Part shown: piece after piece, positions 23,694-31,017 of the stretch
Numbering within the stretch: the stretch's first letter is position 1
Layout of the letters: each line of letters opens with the position of its first letter
Origin: a virus
IMG/VR virus record: IMGVR_UViG_3300031251_000058
Span: 1 to 40,161 of that record
DNA: 40,161 nucleotides
Strand: one strand, 5' to 3'
Notes under the pieces: generated by a model
What the model was told of the DNA's origin: nothing
The model's database searches: none
What the model saw: only the letters and a program-made list of their open reading frames with translations
Translations under genes and position numbers: made by a program

Positions 23694-23714
23694 CTGAGGC
23701 TGTCGCCGCCTCAG
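23694..23714. other. Perfect 7-bp inverted repeat in an intergenic gap
   Basis: CTGAGGC (23694-23700) and GCCTCAG (23708-23714) enclose tgtcgcc, in the 120-bp gap (23658-23777) upstream of the replication gene. No T-run follows on either strand. It may be an operator or an RNA hairpin. Nothing else is seen in this gap. Confidence 0.4.
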
Positions 23715-23777
23715 AACCGAATCGTTGCGTTGTCGAAGTCTGAACCTGAGAGAAGCACCTGCCCGCCCGCCGCTGAT

Positions 23778-24011
23778 CTACTTCGCGTATACAAACCGTT
23801 TCGCGTATTCGTTCTCGATCCCGCGCTTGCGTCTCATTCGGCGTCGGCGTTTATCTCGGCACGCTTGGCACCGCCACCGTCCAGCCGCAACATCTGCGTC
23901 GCTCTTGTCGTTCCCGCAGTCAGCGCAACGGCCGAGCTCTAAGGCCAGCATGTCGCGGTCCTTTCGGTACCCTGAAAACGTCTGCCTGCAATGCGGGCAT
24001 CGAATCGACAT
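23778..24011 (-). CDS. Zinc-ribbon-like basic protein
   Basis: 77 residues. Three CxxC knuckles, CPHCRQTFSGY, CADCGNDKSD and CQACRDKRRRR, followed by a strongly basic tail (RRRRMRRKRG). This suggests a small nucleic-acid-binding zinc protein. A GGGAG ribosome site lies just before the ATG. Upstream is a 76-bp gap without a clear promoter. Confidence 0.6.
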   Translation of the reverse strand: MSIRCPHCRQTFSGYRKDRDMLALELGRCADCGNDKSDADVAAGRWRCQACRDKRRRRMRRKRGIENEYAKRFVYAK

Positions 24012-24087
24012 TTCTCCCTACTCCGTCACGAGTCGCCGCCGAAACCGCACACTATCCGAAAGAACAAAATGCTTTTGACGCGCGTGG

Positions 24088-24411
24088 TCAGTCCGCGCTG
24101 GCGCCAGTGGAGCGGGCTACCGCGTCGACTGACTTCGCTAACTCGCGACGGTCGTTGACGATCCCGAAAAGCACCTTCGTAAACTCCTCGCGCACCTTCT
24201 GGGCGCCTTCGCCAGCAGAATATTGAGGCGTAATCTGCATGGCCTTCATCGCGGCCCACAGCAGATCGCGGGAGCCGACCTCTTCGCCGCCCGCGCGAAT
24301 GAATCGGCACTTTTCAGGGTCGTCGGCCTGCACGACAACAACCCCGGCCTCGCGCAGCGCGCGCACCGACCGATCACTAATCGAATCCTTTGGACATACA
24401 AAGATTTCCAT
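24088..24411 (-). CDS. Hypothetical protein
   Basis: 107 residues. The first 50 have an alternating strand/helix pattern (MEIFVCPKDSISDRSVRALR, AGVVVVQADDPEKCRFIRAG). The second half is helical (LWAAMKAMQITPQYSAGEGA, VREEFTKVLFGIVNDRRELA). The family is not recognised. Seven bases separate it from the upstream gene's stop. Confidence 0.55.
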   Translation of the reverse strand: MEIFVCPKDSISDRSVRALREAGVVVVQADDPEKCRFIRAGGEEVGSRDLLWAAMKAMQITPQYSAGEGAQKVREEFTKVLFGIVNDRRELAKSVDAVARSTGASAD

Positions 24412-24418
24412 CGGTCAC

Positions 24419-24622
24419 TTATCTCCCTTCGCTCGCTGCGGTAAGAGGACGATGGGTCAATCGCTCCCTGTCCACGCGCGACAAATCTTCTTCGTGTTTC
24501 TCTTTCAGATCCCACCCGGCCGATTCCCATCCACACGTGTGACAGGACAAGGCCAGCCGATCTTTCTCGTACTTCAGCATCCCGTCATGCCCGCGAAGGG
24601 AACAGAGCCAGCGAGTGATCAT
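24419..24622 (-). CDS. Small zinc-binding hypothetical protein
   Basis: 67 residues, starting MITRWLCSLRGHDGMLKYEK, with CSLRGH and LSCHTCGWESAGWDL that together could bind one zinc. The last 25 residues are charged. The N-terminal C...GH then CxxC order is common in small phage zinc proteins. ATGA couples it to the next gene. Confidence 0.5.
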   Translation of the reverse strand: MITRWLCSLRGHDGMLKYEKDRLALSCHTCGWESAGWDLKEKHEEDLSRVDRERLTHRPLTAASEGR

Positions 24623-24819
24623 GAGTTCGTCGCCTCTATTTGGATGCGCGAGTCATCCGGCCCGATCAGCCAGACGGACCCGTCGTCGCAATGCACGCGA
24701 ATGACGCCACCGGCCTCCAGGTAGATCACCCGGAACTTCATCATGAACAGCGTCTGAAGCCGCTTCACCCGCTGGCCGATCGATTCGTCCTTCGTTTTCC
24801 AAGCGTCGAGGCGATCCAT
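24619..24819 (-). CDS. Small hypothetical protein
   Basis: 66 residues. A helical N-terminus (DRLDAWKTKDESIGQRVKRL) is followed by a beta-hairpin region (KFRVIYLEAGGVIRVHCDDG, SVWLIGPDDSRIQIE). No family is recognised. Its ATG directly abuts the TAG of the neighbouring gene. Confidence 0.5.
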   Translation of the reverse strand: MDRLDAWKTKDESIGQRVKRLQTLFMMKFRVIYLEAGGVIRVHCDDGSVWLIGPDDSRIQIEATNS

Positions 24820-25008
24820 CTAGGTCGGCTCCTGCTCCGCTGACGAGGCCCGCATGGCCAGAATCGTGTTGACCGCCGCCGCGAGCACTTCCGCCTCCGC
24901 CCGCGTCAGGCCATCGGGAATCCCGCCGACGTGCCACAAGCGGCCGTCTTTCCGTGTGACCGGGTGTGGCTGATAGACGTAGGCACCTTTCGGCGCAGTT
25001 GGGGTCAC
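24820..25008 (-). CDS. Small hypothetical protein
   Basis: 62 residues. The GTG at 25008 is preferred because GGAAGGAG lies about 8 nt upstream, overlapping the previous stop. The protein has VYQPHPVTRKDGRLWHVGGI followed by an Ala-rich helix (TRAEAEVLAAAVNTILAMRA). No known family. Confidence 0.5.
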   Translation of the reverse strand: MTPTAPKGAYVYQPHPVTRKDGRLWHVGGIPDGLTRAEAEVLAAAVNTILAMRASSAEQEPT

Positions 25009-25012
25009 TCGC

Positions 25013-25240
25013 CTACTCCTTCCCGCCGCTCGGCCGCTCAATGGCCGCAGCGACCACTTCTCGATAGATCGCGCCTTGGTCTTCGAATGCGCCAGTAGTA
25101 AATCGCCAGCACGGCAAGTGCCGCACTTCGTCAGCGATCTGCTGACGGATGTGCGTCTCCACCTTGCAGGCGAAGCCCGGCCGGATGAAGTTCCTGACGC
25201 ATTCCATCTCGTCGCAGTCGCAGGGCTTCTGCTCGCTCAT
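25013..25240 (-). CDS. Small cysteine-containing hypothetical protein
   Basis: 75 residues starting MSEQKPCDCDEMECVRNFIR (ATGA with the ACP-like gene). The CDC...C cluster near the start could bind metal. A helical middle follows (VETHIRQQIADEVRHLPCWR). Its stop region carries the ribosome site of the next gene. The function is unknown. Confidence 0.5.
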   Translation of the reverse strand: MSEQKPCDCDEMECVRNFIRPGFACKVETHIRQQIADEVRHLPCWRFTTGAFEDQGAIYREVVAAAIERPSGGKE

Positions 25241-25605
25241 GTCGGCTCCTGACGGCTCTGGGAGGGACGCCACCAGACTCTAGGCGTGAGCCCTAATTGC
25301 TCGCGTAGCGAATCGATTTCGCTTTGCAGTGACGAGACGAGCGCCTTTGAGACGAGCACGAATTCTTCGAGCGCGAGGACGAGATCGATCGAGTCGAGCG
25401 AATCGGCCCCGAGGTCCTCGCTCGGGGAGGGACGCCTCAGTTCGTCCGCAGCCTTGACGACGGCAATCGCTTCATCGAACCACGCTTCAGCGTCGCCGTT
25501 CGTTTCGATGGTGGAGCCGTCAGCGATCGCGGCGTCATGCGTGTCGCCGTCCTCGACCAGGTTTCGCAACAGCACAATCGCACGCTCGCCCGGATTTAGA
25601 GGCAT
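25237..25605 (-). CDS. Acyl-carrier-protein-like hypothetical protein
   Basis: 122 residues. Residues about 65-83 read LGADSLDSIDLVLALEEF, nearly identical to the phosphopantetheine-attachment helix of bacterial acyl carrier proteins, with the serine of the DSL motif. The preceding helix (AWFDEAIAVVKAADELRR) is at about the spacing of ACP helix I. After the motif the chain differs: a coiled-coil-like helix (SKALVSSLQSEIDSLREQL) replaces the usual ACP helices III-IV. It could be a phage carrier protein, a domain derived from one, or a helical protein that matches by chance. No acyltransferase or phosphopantetheinyl transferase gene is nearby. Confidence 0.5.
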   Translation of the reverse strand: MPLNPGERAIVLLRNLVEDGDTHDAAIADGSTIETNGDAEAWFDEAIAVVKAADELRRPSPSEDLGADSLDSIDLVLALEEFVLVSKALVSSLQSEIDSLREQLGLTPRVWWRPSQSRQEPT

Positions 25606-26367
25606 CTACTTCTCCTCGCTCGGGGATGGACGCAAGGCCGCTTCCAGTTCATCGGCACACTTGGCTATTCCTGAGCCGTAGATAGCTCCCTGTGAGGCGG
25701 CTTCCTCTCGCCACTGCTCGATCAGTGCTCTGAGTTCGCGCTCCCGATGGCCGCAGACGCTGCACGGATCTTGGTGAATGGCCGCCGAATACTTCTCTTT
25801 CAGCTTCAGCAGGAGGATATTGATCCACTTCAGGATCGTATCGATGTCGGATGGGAACTCGACGCCAGAGCTGGGCTCGACGCGCGTCTCCTCCTCCTTC
25901 GTCGGTGCGGCTCCTGGTGGAGACGCTGGAGAGGGCGCAGAAGACGGCGCAAGTTGACGCGCGAGCCGGTCGATGGTCTCAGCTTGCCGTTCGTCTCTCC
26001 TTGGGGACGGCACGGCGACGGAGGGAGACGCCGGAGACGGAAGACCGGCGACTTCGAGCGTATCGTCCGAGCCGAAATACAAGTCCTCGCTGAACAGCAT
26101 GTCGCCGCGCAGCTCCCCGTAGCACGCCGAACGAGCACCAGCCGCACGCTGGAGCCGCATGCCCTCGTAACGGTCCACGAAGCGATTTCTCGACGTGATG
26201 AAGCCCTGCGAGGCTGCGAGACTCGACGGTTTCGCGCCAGCCTTTCCGGCCGTCAGGATGGCGTCGTCGTGACGATGGCCGCGAAAGACTCGGCAGTCTT
26301 CGGAGACGATGGCGGCGCAGATGCACACTTCTAACGAGCGGTCTGCTCTTGGGGAGGTCTCGCTCAT
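25606..26367 (-). CDS. Conserved-type phage protein with GHRHDD motif
   Basis: 253 residues from MSETSPRADRSLEVCICAAI (ATGA at 26367). The N-terminal 105 residues have a pattern known from phage and bacterial proteins of unknown role: VFRGHRHDDAILTAGKAG, QGFITSRNRFVDRYEGMRLQ, DMLFSEDLY. The His/Asp cluster may be a metal or catalytic site. A Ser/Pro/Ala-rich linker follows (about 115-165), then a helical end with CSVCGHRERELRALIEQWRE. The C-terminal RPSPSE phrase also occurs in the adjacent ACP-like protein, a hint of shuffling. Confidence 0.6.
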   Translation of the reverse strand: MSETSPRADRSLEVCICAAIVSEDCRVFRGHRHDDAILTAGKAGAKPSSLAASQGFITSRNRFVDRYEGMRLQRAAGARSACYGELRGDMLFSEDLYFGSDDTLEVAGLPSPASPSVAVPSPRRDERQAETIDRLARQLAPSSAPSPASPPGAAPTKEEETRVEPSSGVEFPSDIDTILKWINILLLKLKEKYSAAIHQDPCSVCGHRERELRALIEQWREEAASQGAIYGSGIAKCADELEAALRPSPSEEK

Positions 26368-26384
26368 CGGCCTTCGGCTTTCAA
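26356..26384. repeat. Gene-junction repeat, copy 1
   Basis: A 29-bp sequence at the 253/71-residue gene junction. It matches 26568-26596 at 27 of 29 positions, and a shorter third copy lies at about 26802-26825. All span a stop/start overlap and encode the same N-terminal residues (MSxT). Confidence 0.75.
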
Positions 26385-26579
26385 CTTGTCTTCGATCGCG
26401 CGGAGTTCGGCGGCGTTCACGCGCAGCTGCATCAGCAGCCCGACGATCACCGTCCACGCATCGTTCACTGGCGATGGGGTGTTCTCGGCCGCGTGTCGCT
26501 CCTGCCATTGCTTGGCTTCCCAGATGGCCTGTTCGCGATCCGTCAACGGGCCGTACATCGGTCGTGGGGTCTCGCTCAT
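26364..26579 (-). CDS. Small helical hypothetical protein
   Basis: 71 residues starting MSETPRPMYGPLTDREQAIW and continuing as a long helix (LLMQLRVNAAELRAIEDKLK). The start region is nearly the same as in the downstream gene (MSETSPR), because both junctions carry a 29-bp repeat. No family is recognised. Confidence 0.55.
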   Translation of the reverse strand: MSETPRPMYGPLTDREQAIWEAKQWQERHAAENTPSPVNDAWTVIVGLLMQLRVNAAELRAIEDKLKAEGR

Positions 26580-26596
26580 CAGCCTTTGGCTTTCAA
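26568..26596. repeat. Gene-junction repeat, copy 2
   Basis: The second copy of the 29-bp junction repeat, at the 71/80-residue gene boundary. Its left flank (gtcgtggggtct) is also shared with the third, partial copy. Confidence 0.75.
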
Positions 26597-26821
26597 AGAA
26601 ATGGTTTCCGTGGATTGATTGAGCGCGAAGCGAACGGGCCGATAGCCCGCACAGGACTCACAGACGTGGCAGCCTCGATAGTGCCGTCCGTTCGTACACG
26701 TGACGTGCGAGTCCCGCGCATGCCCGCACTGACAGACTGCGCGCCCGACCCGCAACAATTCGCTGAGGATGGCCAACCGTTGCGCCTTCGTCAGCCGCTT
26801 CTGTCGTGGGGTCTTGCTCAT
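26579..26821 (-). CDS. Cysteine-rich zinc-binding hypothetical protein
   Basis: 80 residues. MSKTPRQKRLTKAQRLAILS gives a basic helix, then CQCGHARDSHVTCTNGRHYR and GCHVCESCAGYRPV provide six cysteines and two histidines, enough for two zinc sites. It ends in a short strand region. The family is unknown. Its start lies in the third junction repeat. Confidence 0.55.
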   Translation of the reverse strand: MSKTPRQKRLTKAQRLAILSELLRVGRAVCQCGHARDSHVTCTNGRHYRGCHVCESCAGYRPVRFALNQSTETISLKAKG

Positions 26822-27204
26822 CGGCTGGCCTCCGCAGACGAAAGGGCTGCAACCAGCGCACGGCCGCGTCTAAGAACCGCGCGTTTCGCTGCGGCGTGGT
26901 GTCTAACGGCGACACGTAGTTGGTCTGCCGCCGCTTGCCGCTCTCGACAGTCGTCACACCATGATTCGAGTGGCGGATCAAGCCAGAATGTAACGCTCGG
27001 ATCAGGCGCCGGATTGTCGGCCGACTCCCACTGCCGCGCAGCCTTCCAGCATGGCGTGCCGCTCCGTGGCTCAGGTATGCCATCGATGAACGTCACGCCC
27101 TCTGCTCGCTGACACAGGCGCCCGTTCCGCTCGTCCCGCAGCCGATCGCGCAAGTCGCGCGTCTCGGCATAGGCCGACAGAAGTTGCTCGGCTGATTTGC
27201 TCAT
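26818..27204 (-). CDS. Hypothetical protein with helical termini
   Basis: 128 residues. The N-terminal helix (EQLLSAYAETRDLRDRLRDE) and C-terminal helix (DQLRVAVRHHAAAKRAVLRR) flank a middle with four cysteines (LCQRAEG, TPCWKAARQ, ESWCDDCRER). The composition suggests a small metal-bound fold. ATGA joins it to the next gene. No family is recognised. Confidence 0.5.
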   Translation of the reverse strand: MSKSAEQLLSAYAETRDLRDRLRDERNGRLCQRAEGVTFIDGIPEPRSGTPCWKAARQWESADNPAPDPSVTFWLDPPLESWCDDCRERQAAADQLRVAVRHHAAAKRAVLRRGRALVAALSSAEASR

Positions 27205-27231
27205 GTCGTGCGCCTCTTGAGGGCCGTCCCG

Positions 27232-27447
27232 TCAGACGGTTTCATGTTCATAGCTCATCGAAAGTCGAGACCCGCGGATCGTGACTGACGTGCGGGATCC
27301 ATCGCGGCGATAGACCGCCAGCCAAATCTCTCCGGCGCCCATTCGCTCCAAGCGGAACATCGCGGGCGCATCGACCGCCACGTCGTCAAGCTCTCCGCGT
27401 TCGTCGAGTCGCCAGTCGTTCCGAGCCGCTTGTGGCATATCGCTCAC
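27232..27447 (-). CDS. Small beta-rich hypothetical protein
   Basis: 71 residues with a GTG start (GTGA overlap). The last 40 residues are beta strands (FRLERMGAGEIWLAVYRRDG, TSVTIRGSRLSMSYEHE). The N-terminus is polar. No family is recognised. Confidence 0.5.
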   Translation of the reverse strand: MSDMPQAARNDWRLDERGELDDVAVDAPAMFRLERMGAGEIWLAVYRRDGSRTSVTIRGSRLSMSYEHETV

Positions 27448-27896
27448 GATTGCCTCCGCTTCGTCTCGACGCCATGCACATCTCGCCAGAGGAACAGCTG
27501 CGGCTTACTGCGATCCTCCGGCCCGACGATGTCGAGCAGGCAATGGTCCGGCGCGTTCGGGCAGACGGTTTCCGCCAGCCGATGCTCGCTCTTGCTCAGC
27601 AGAATCCCGTTGCTCGGATCGAGCCGCTTGTCGGGATCGGTCGAACGCGCGAGGACGTGATGCACTTCCCCGACGCGATCCCAATCACTGCCGGACTTCG
27701 CCAGTGGCTTGCCGGACGCGCGCGAGCGGTTGCGGTCCCTTCGCCAAACGGCGGCGCGGAACTCCGCTTCCTGCTCGCTTTTCAGCTTCTTCTTCGCTTG
27801 CTTCACGATGGCCGTCGGGACAATCGCGTGCTTCGGAGTGGCGTAGCGCTCCGCGGCGCGACCGGAGAGCGTTGGCAAACCATCAAGAACGCCCAT
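27444..27896 (-). CDS. HNH-like endonuclease
   Basis: 150 residues. The ATG at 27896 (TGATG) is preferred over a TTG one codon upstream. The helix VKQAKKKLKSEQEAEFRAAV, followed by WRRDRNRSRASGKPL, GEVHHVLARS (about 76-85) with a histidine pair, and NGILLSKSEHRLAE (about 97-110) with a final histidine, is the beta-beta-alpha-metal HNH layout. The usual zinc-knuckle cysteines are replaced. In phages such proteins assist packaging, recombination or homing. It is embedded in the early operon. Confidence 0.65.
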   Translation of the reverse strand: MGVLDGLPTLSGRAAERYATPKHAIVPTAIVKQAKKKLKSEQEAEFRAAVWRRDRNRSRASGKPLAKSGSDWDRVGEVHHVLARSTDPDKRLDPSNGILLSKSEHRLAETVCPNAPDHCLLDIVGPEDRSKPQLFLWRDVHGVETKRRQS

Positions 27897-28078
27897 CAAC
27901 TGAACTCTTCCAAGGCGTCATCAACGAGCAGAAGCGCTTCTTCGATTGCTCCTTCGGCTCCATCCATCGGCCCCGTATCCATGTCTTGGTCCTCGGCCCA
28001 CTTGATCACTTTCCGTGCGGCCTCCCGTGCATCCACAAGCGCGCTATGGCACGTCTGTAGATCGTGTTTCACGTGCAT
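27896..28078 (-). CDS. Small acidic helical protein
   Basis: 60 residues (MHVKHDLQTCHSALVDAREA, then VIKWAEDQDMDTGPM and a Leu-rich acidic helix EEALLLVDDALEEF). It resembles its 59-residue upstream neighbour in size and helix pattern. TGATG at both ends. The function is unknown. Confidence 0.5.
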   Translation of the reverse strand: MHVKHDLQTCHSALVDAREAARKVIKWAEDQDMDTGPMDGAEGAIEEALLLVDDALEEFS

Positions 28079-28257
28079 CAGTCCTCCTCCGACGGTTCCG
28101 CCAGCATCTCGCTTAGGCGATTCGCCGCCTGCTCGATCAGGACTTGCAACGCGCCCAACGCGGCTTCCTTGCGTCGATCATCCACGCCTTGGCTCGCTTC
28201 ATCGATCGCGTTGATCGCTTCGGCGAGCGCGGTTTGGCAGCGAAGGAGCGCGGTCAT
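28078..28257 (-). CDS. Small helical hypothetical protein
   Basis: 59 residues, MTALLRCQTALAEAINAIDE then LGALQVLIEQAANRLSEMLA and an acidic tail. ATGA with the upstream gene and TGATG with the next give good support for coding. It shares the style LxxCxxALxEA with the next gene (TCHSALVDAREA), so the two may be diverged duplicates. Confidence 0.55.
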   Translation of the reverse strand: MTALLRCQTALAEAINAIDEASQGVDDRRKEAALGALQVLIEQAANRLSEMLAEPSEED

Positions 28258-28703
28258 GCGGCTCGTCCTTTCCGTTCCTTCAGTTTGCGTTCGCGGTATT
28301 CGCTCGGCGCTTCCAGTTCGTAGCCACAGCGCGCGGCAATCTCCAGCGTGCGCTCGATCAGCTCGTTGTATTTCTTCTTCGACAGCTTCGACGTGTGCGG
28401 TTCCACGAGGAGCTGGACGACGACGCCGCCCAGCGCATCCGTGTGCTCGCGCAGCCCGAAGATTTCCGCGAGCAGATCGCGCTTCAAGTCCTCGAGCGCG
28501 TGGCCTTCTGACCTCGCCCAGGGCGTGATCATCGCGTGGAAGCCCTTCTCCTGCAGTCGCGTGCGGCTTTCCTCGATAGCGCCGACGGTCAGTTGGAAGT
28601 CCTCGCCGTCTCCGAATTGAGCGATTGCGCGCTCGAATCCTTCGCGGTCGTAGATCTTCGGCTTGTTGCCGGTGCGCGTGCAGAGAAAGGTCGCGGAGTC
28701 CAT
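28254..28703 (-). CDS. Conserved-type phage DNA-metabolism protein
   Basis: 149 residues. Residues 40-149 carry a recognisable but unnamed pattern: FHAMITPWARSEGHALEDLK, LLVEPHTSKLSKKKYNELIE and RTLEIAARCGYELEAPSEYR. Proteins with this EPHTSKL...ELI..T...A...G..L..P.EYR signature appear next to recombination genes in phages. It lies just after the single-strand binding protein gene, so a role in recombination is plausible but unproven. Confidence 0.6.
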   Translation of the reverse strand: MDSATFLCTRTGNKPKIYDREGFERAIAQFGDGEDFQLTVGAIEESRTRLQEKGFHAMITPWARSEGHALEDLKRDLLAEIFGLREHTDALGGVVVQLLVEPHTSKLSKKKYNELIERTLEIAARCGYELEAPSEYRERKLKERKGRAA

Positions 28704-28707
28704 TGCG

Positions 28708-29130
28708 TCAGAACGGAATATCGTCGTCGGTCATCGGCGCCGAGCTTTCCGACGCCACGGATTCGTCTGACACGTGCTCATCCTGCGAGCTTCGTCCGCC
28801 TCTCCCGCCGAGCAGCACGACACGATCGCCGCGGATCTCGGTGGTGTACCGCTTGTTGCCATCCTTGTCGTCCCATTGACGCGTCTGCAGACGGCCTTCG
28901 ACGTAGATCTGCTTTCCCTTCGTCAGGTACTCCGCGAGCGATTCGGCCGACTTGCCCCACAGCACGACGCGGTGCCACTCGGTCTTTTCCTGCTTCTGCC
29001 CGCCTTTGTCGTTCCAGACCTCGGTGGTCGCCATGTTGAGCGTGGCGACGGCGGCCCCGCCAGGCGTGTAGCGCAACTCGGCGTCGCGTCCGAGATTGCC
29101 GACCAGGATCACCTTGTTCACGCTGCCCAT
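28708..29130 (-). CDS. ssb: Single-stranded DNA-binding protein
   Basis: 140 residues. The OB-fold pattern of bacterial SSB is unmistakable: [19 protein letters not shown] (5-23), [31 protein letters not shown] (51-69), [18 protein letters not shown] and [16 protein letters not shown] Ser-rich acidic linker follows, and the tail ends DDDIPF, the motif that recruits partner proteins. It coats single-stranded phage DNA in replication and recombination and works with the adjacent exonuclease and ERF annealase. TGATG couples it to the exonuclease gene. Confidence 0.94.
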   Translation of the reverse strand: MGSVNKVILVGNLGRDAELRYTPGGAAVATLNMATTEVWNDKGGQKQEKTEWHRVVLWGKSAESLAEYLTKGKQIYVEGRLQTRQWDDKDGNKRYTTEIRGDRVVLLGGRGGRSSQDEHVSDESVASESSAPMTDDDIPF

Positions 29131-29780
29131 CAGACGGCCTCCTGTAGCACGCCGCTCAGATCCGAAAGGGTTCTCACGGCCATCAATTCACGATCGACTT
29201 CTTCTAGAAACCGCCGCACCTCGCGCTCGTGCGCCGCCAGATCGACGTCCTTTGCTTCGATCCGAGTGATCTTCAAATGGAGCGGCGGCGGAAAGTGCGG
29301 ACAGTAGGAAACAAAGTCCCACCACGCTCGGCCGGTCAGCCAAAGTGCATGGATGCATTGCAGCCTGTAGTCGTTCGGCAGGCCGCCGCGGAGATAGTCA
29401 AGGTGAATCGCCGGCTTCGGGCACTTCACTTCAGCGCCTCCATCGACCGTGAGGCCATCCGGCGAACACCCGGCCATCAACTCGTCGTGCTCGATGAAGC
29501 CGACCGGCATGACGAGAATTCCGGCGGCGGCTTCATAGGCGCCGATGGCATCGGCCTCTAGCTCCACGCCGCGGCGCATGTCCGCATTGCTGTAGTCGTC
29601 CTCGACCGACTTTCCCGTGAGCCGCTCCAGGACGAGGCGAATACGCGCGTTGCGCCGACCAGCGGCCTCGCCCTTGTCTTTCCGTGTCGCGAACGCTTCG
29701 CCAACCGACGATCCGGTCAGCTTGCCAAGGCGCGCACTGAACCAGGCGGGCGAGCGCTGCTCGCACTCGATGATCCGCAT
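29130..29780 (-). CDS. YqaJ-type recombination exonuclease
   Basis: 216 residues from the ATG at 29780 (TGATG with the ERF gene). The lambda-exonuclease/YqaJ pattern is seen: [20 protein letters not shown] (8-27), a helix with [14 protein letters not shown], then [16 protein letters not shown] (about 68-83), [19 protein letters not shown] (catalytic Asp and the ExK pair, about 105-123) and [20 protein letters not shown]. It degrades one strand of a DNA end to provide single strands for the annealase encoded upstream. Confidence 0.85.
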   Translation of the reverse strand: MRIIECEQRSPAWFSARLGKLTGSSVGEAFATRKDKGEAAGRRNARIRLVLERLTGKSVEDDYSNADMRRGVELEADAIGAYEAAAGILVMPVGFIEHDELMAGCSPDGLTVDGGAEVKCPKPAIHLDYLRGGLPNDYRLQCIHALWLTGRAWWDFVSYCPHFPPPLHLKITRIEAKDVDLAAHEREVRRFLEEVDRELMAVRTLSDLSGVLQEAV

Positions 29781-30547
29781 CACTTCACCGCCTGCGCGGA
29801 CTTCTTGAGGGTGATCCAGCGGTTCTTGTCGGCGTTCGCGGCGTATGTTTTCTGGGCGGCAGTGCCGGTATTGAAGCACTCGGTCAGGATGTTCAGGCCG
29901 CGCTCGGCAGCCTTCTCAAGCTTCGCGTAGAAATCGGCGTAGCCATCCGGTTCGGAGGACTGCCGGGTCGGCGCCTGCCCGTCATTGTCGGCGCGCTGAG
30001 TGGCAATGTTCAGCAGATCCATCGTCGTGTAGCGGCGGCCGTAACTGACGGTCGAGCCCATCGACTGAATGTCAGAGCGGAAGTCCGAGCGATCGGCGGG
30101 CGCCTCGAAGATGCTCTCTTCGCTGTGTCCCTGCTCGTGGCCCAGGATGCCGATAATGCGGATGATGTTCGGCTTGTCCGTCGGCCATTCGGTGCGATGA
30201 CGTATCGCGAAGCCGTACTGCGCGAGAATCGGCTTGATAACCGAATGGATATCCTCCAGGGCGGCGTAGGTGCTCCGCACTTCGTTCCTGACGACGATCC
30301 GGCTCCGCTCGTCGATGATCGGGATATGGGCCTGCAGACGGGCGTAGGCGGCTTCAAACGCGGCCTTCGCGTCGTGGCGCATGATGCGTTCCTGCAGCTC
30401 GATCAACCGCTCCAACTTGTCGACGGACACGTTCGGGTCCATCGCCAGCCGCTCGAACATCGTGACGCCGGCCACGGGCGCGAGCGATTCGGCCTGAGCG
30501 ACCGGCGCATCGTCGGCCGGCTGGTCTAGTAGGTTTTGTGTCTTCAT
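29780..30547 (-). CDS. erf: ERF-family single-strand annealing recombinase
   Basis: 255 residues from the ATG at 30547, with GGGAG about 9 nt upstream. The family core lies at about 60-185: KAAFEAAYARLQAHIPIIDE, NEVRSTYAALEDIHSVIKPI (the conserved YA.LEDI motif), LAQYGFAIRHRTEWP, IIGILGHEQGHSEESIF, then MGSTVSYGRRYTTMDLLNIA. The C-terminus is a small helical part with ILTECFNTG. It anneals complementary single strands in phage recombination and circularisation, together with the YqaJ nuclease and SSB. Confidence 0.86.
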   Translation of the reverse strand: MKTQNLLDQPADDAPVAQAESLAPVAGVTMFERLAMDPNVSVDKLERLIELQERIMRHDAKAAFEAAYARLQAHIPIIDERSRIVVRNEVRSTYAALEDIHSVIKPILAQYGFAIRHRTEWPTDKPNIIRIIGILGHEQGHSEESIFEAPADRSDFRSDIQSMGSTVSYGRRYTTMDLLNIATQRADNDGQAPTRQSSEPDGYADFYAKLEKAAERGLNILTECFNTGTAAQKTYAANADKNRWITLKKSAQAVK

Positions 30548-30549
30548 GG

Positions 30550-30768
30550 TCAAAAGCTCCCGTCCTCAAGTCCATCCTGTAGCTCGCGGCACGTCTCACA
30601 GGTCGGACGTTCTCCGCGCTGAATGAGATCGCGTTCCATGTCGACCAAGGCGCCGCAGAAGGCAATGCCACGGATGCGCCGATTGACCTGCGGGAAGTGG
30701 CTGAATACGTGCGTCTCGCGCTGAGCGCGGCGCGGCTGCTCGGTCGGCTGTTCGTGGGTTTCGTTCAC
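30550..30768 (-). CDS. Small hypothetical protein
   Basis: 72 residues. A polar N-terminus (NETHEQPTEQPRRAQRETHV) precedes FPQVNRRIRGIAFCGALVDM and TCETCRELQDGLEDG, so three cysteines in a loose knuckle. ATGA joins it to the gene upstream. The family is unknown. Confidence 0.5.
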   Translation of the reverse strand: MNETHEQPTEQPRRAQRETHVFSHFPQVNRRIRGIAFCGALVDMERDLIQRGERPTCETCRELQDGLEDGSF

Positions 30769-31016
30769 AGGGCACGCTCCAGCACGTCATGCAGCTCTTT
30801 CACGTAGCCCGGTGACAACTCTCCGCCGCTCAGTAACGTGGCTTCCGCGTGGCAGCGATCCGCGACCAACTGACAACTGCGCGAGTAGGCTTCGAGGAAC
30901 TTCCCGAGTTCACTCGGCGTCTGACAGGCACTCGCGCCCCGTCGGAGATCCCCGGCCAGTTGATCGACCTGCTGGATCAAGGCAACAGGGAGCGGGGCGA
31001 GAGAGGCGCGGATCAT
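30765..31016 (-). CDS. Helical hypothetical protein whose start is duplicated upstream
   Basis: 83 residues (MIRASLAPLPVALIQQVDQL, then CQTPSELGKFLEAYSRSCQL and YVKELHDVLERAL). It is a small helical bundle. The first ten residues and the bases around its ATG recur at 31841, on the other side of the nonapeptide-repeat gene. No known family. Confidence 0.55.
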   Translation of the reverse strand: MIRASLAPLPVALIQQVDQLAGDLRRGASACQTPSELGKFLEAYSRSCQLVADRCHAEATLLSGGELSPGYVKELHDVLERAL

Positions 31017-31017
31017 G
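30990..31017. repeat. Direct repeat flanking the nonapeptide gene, copy 1
   Basis: About 28-30 bp containing gaggcgcggatcatga, matching 31813-31843 with a few mismatches. It spans the start of the 83-residue gene. Confidence 0.65.
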
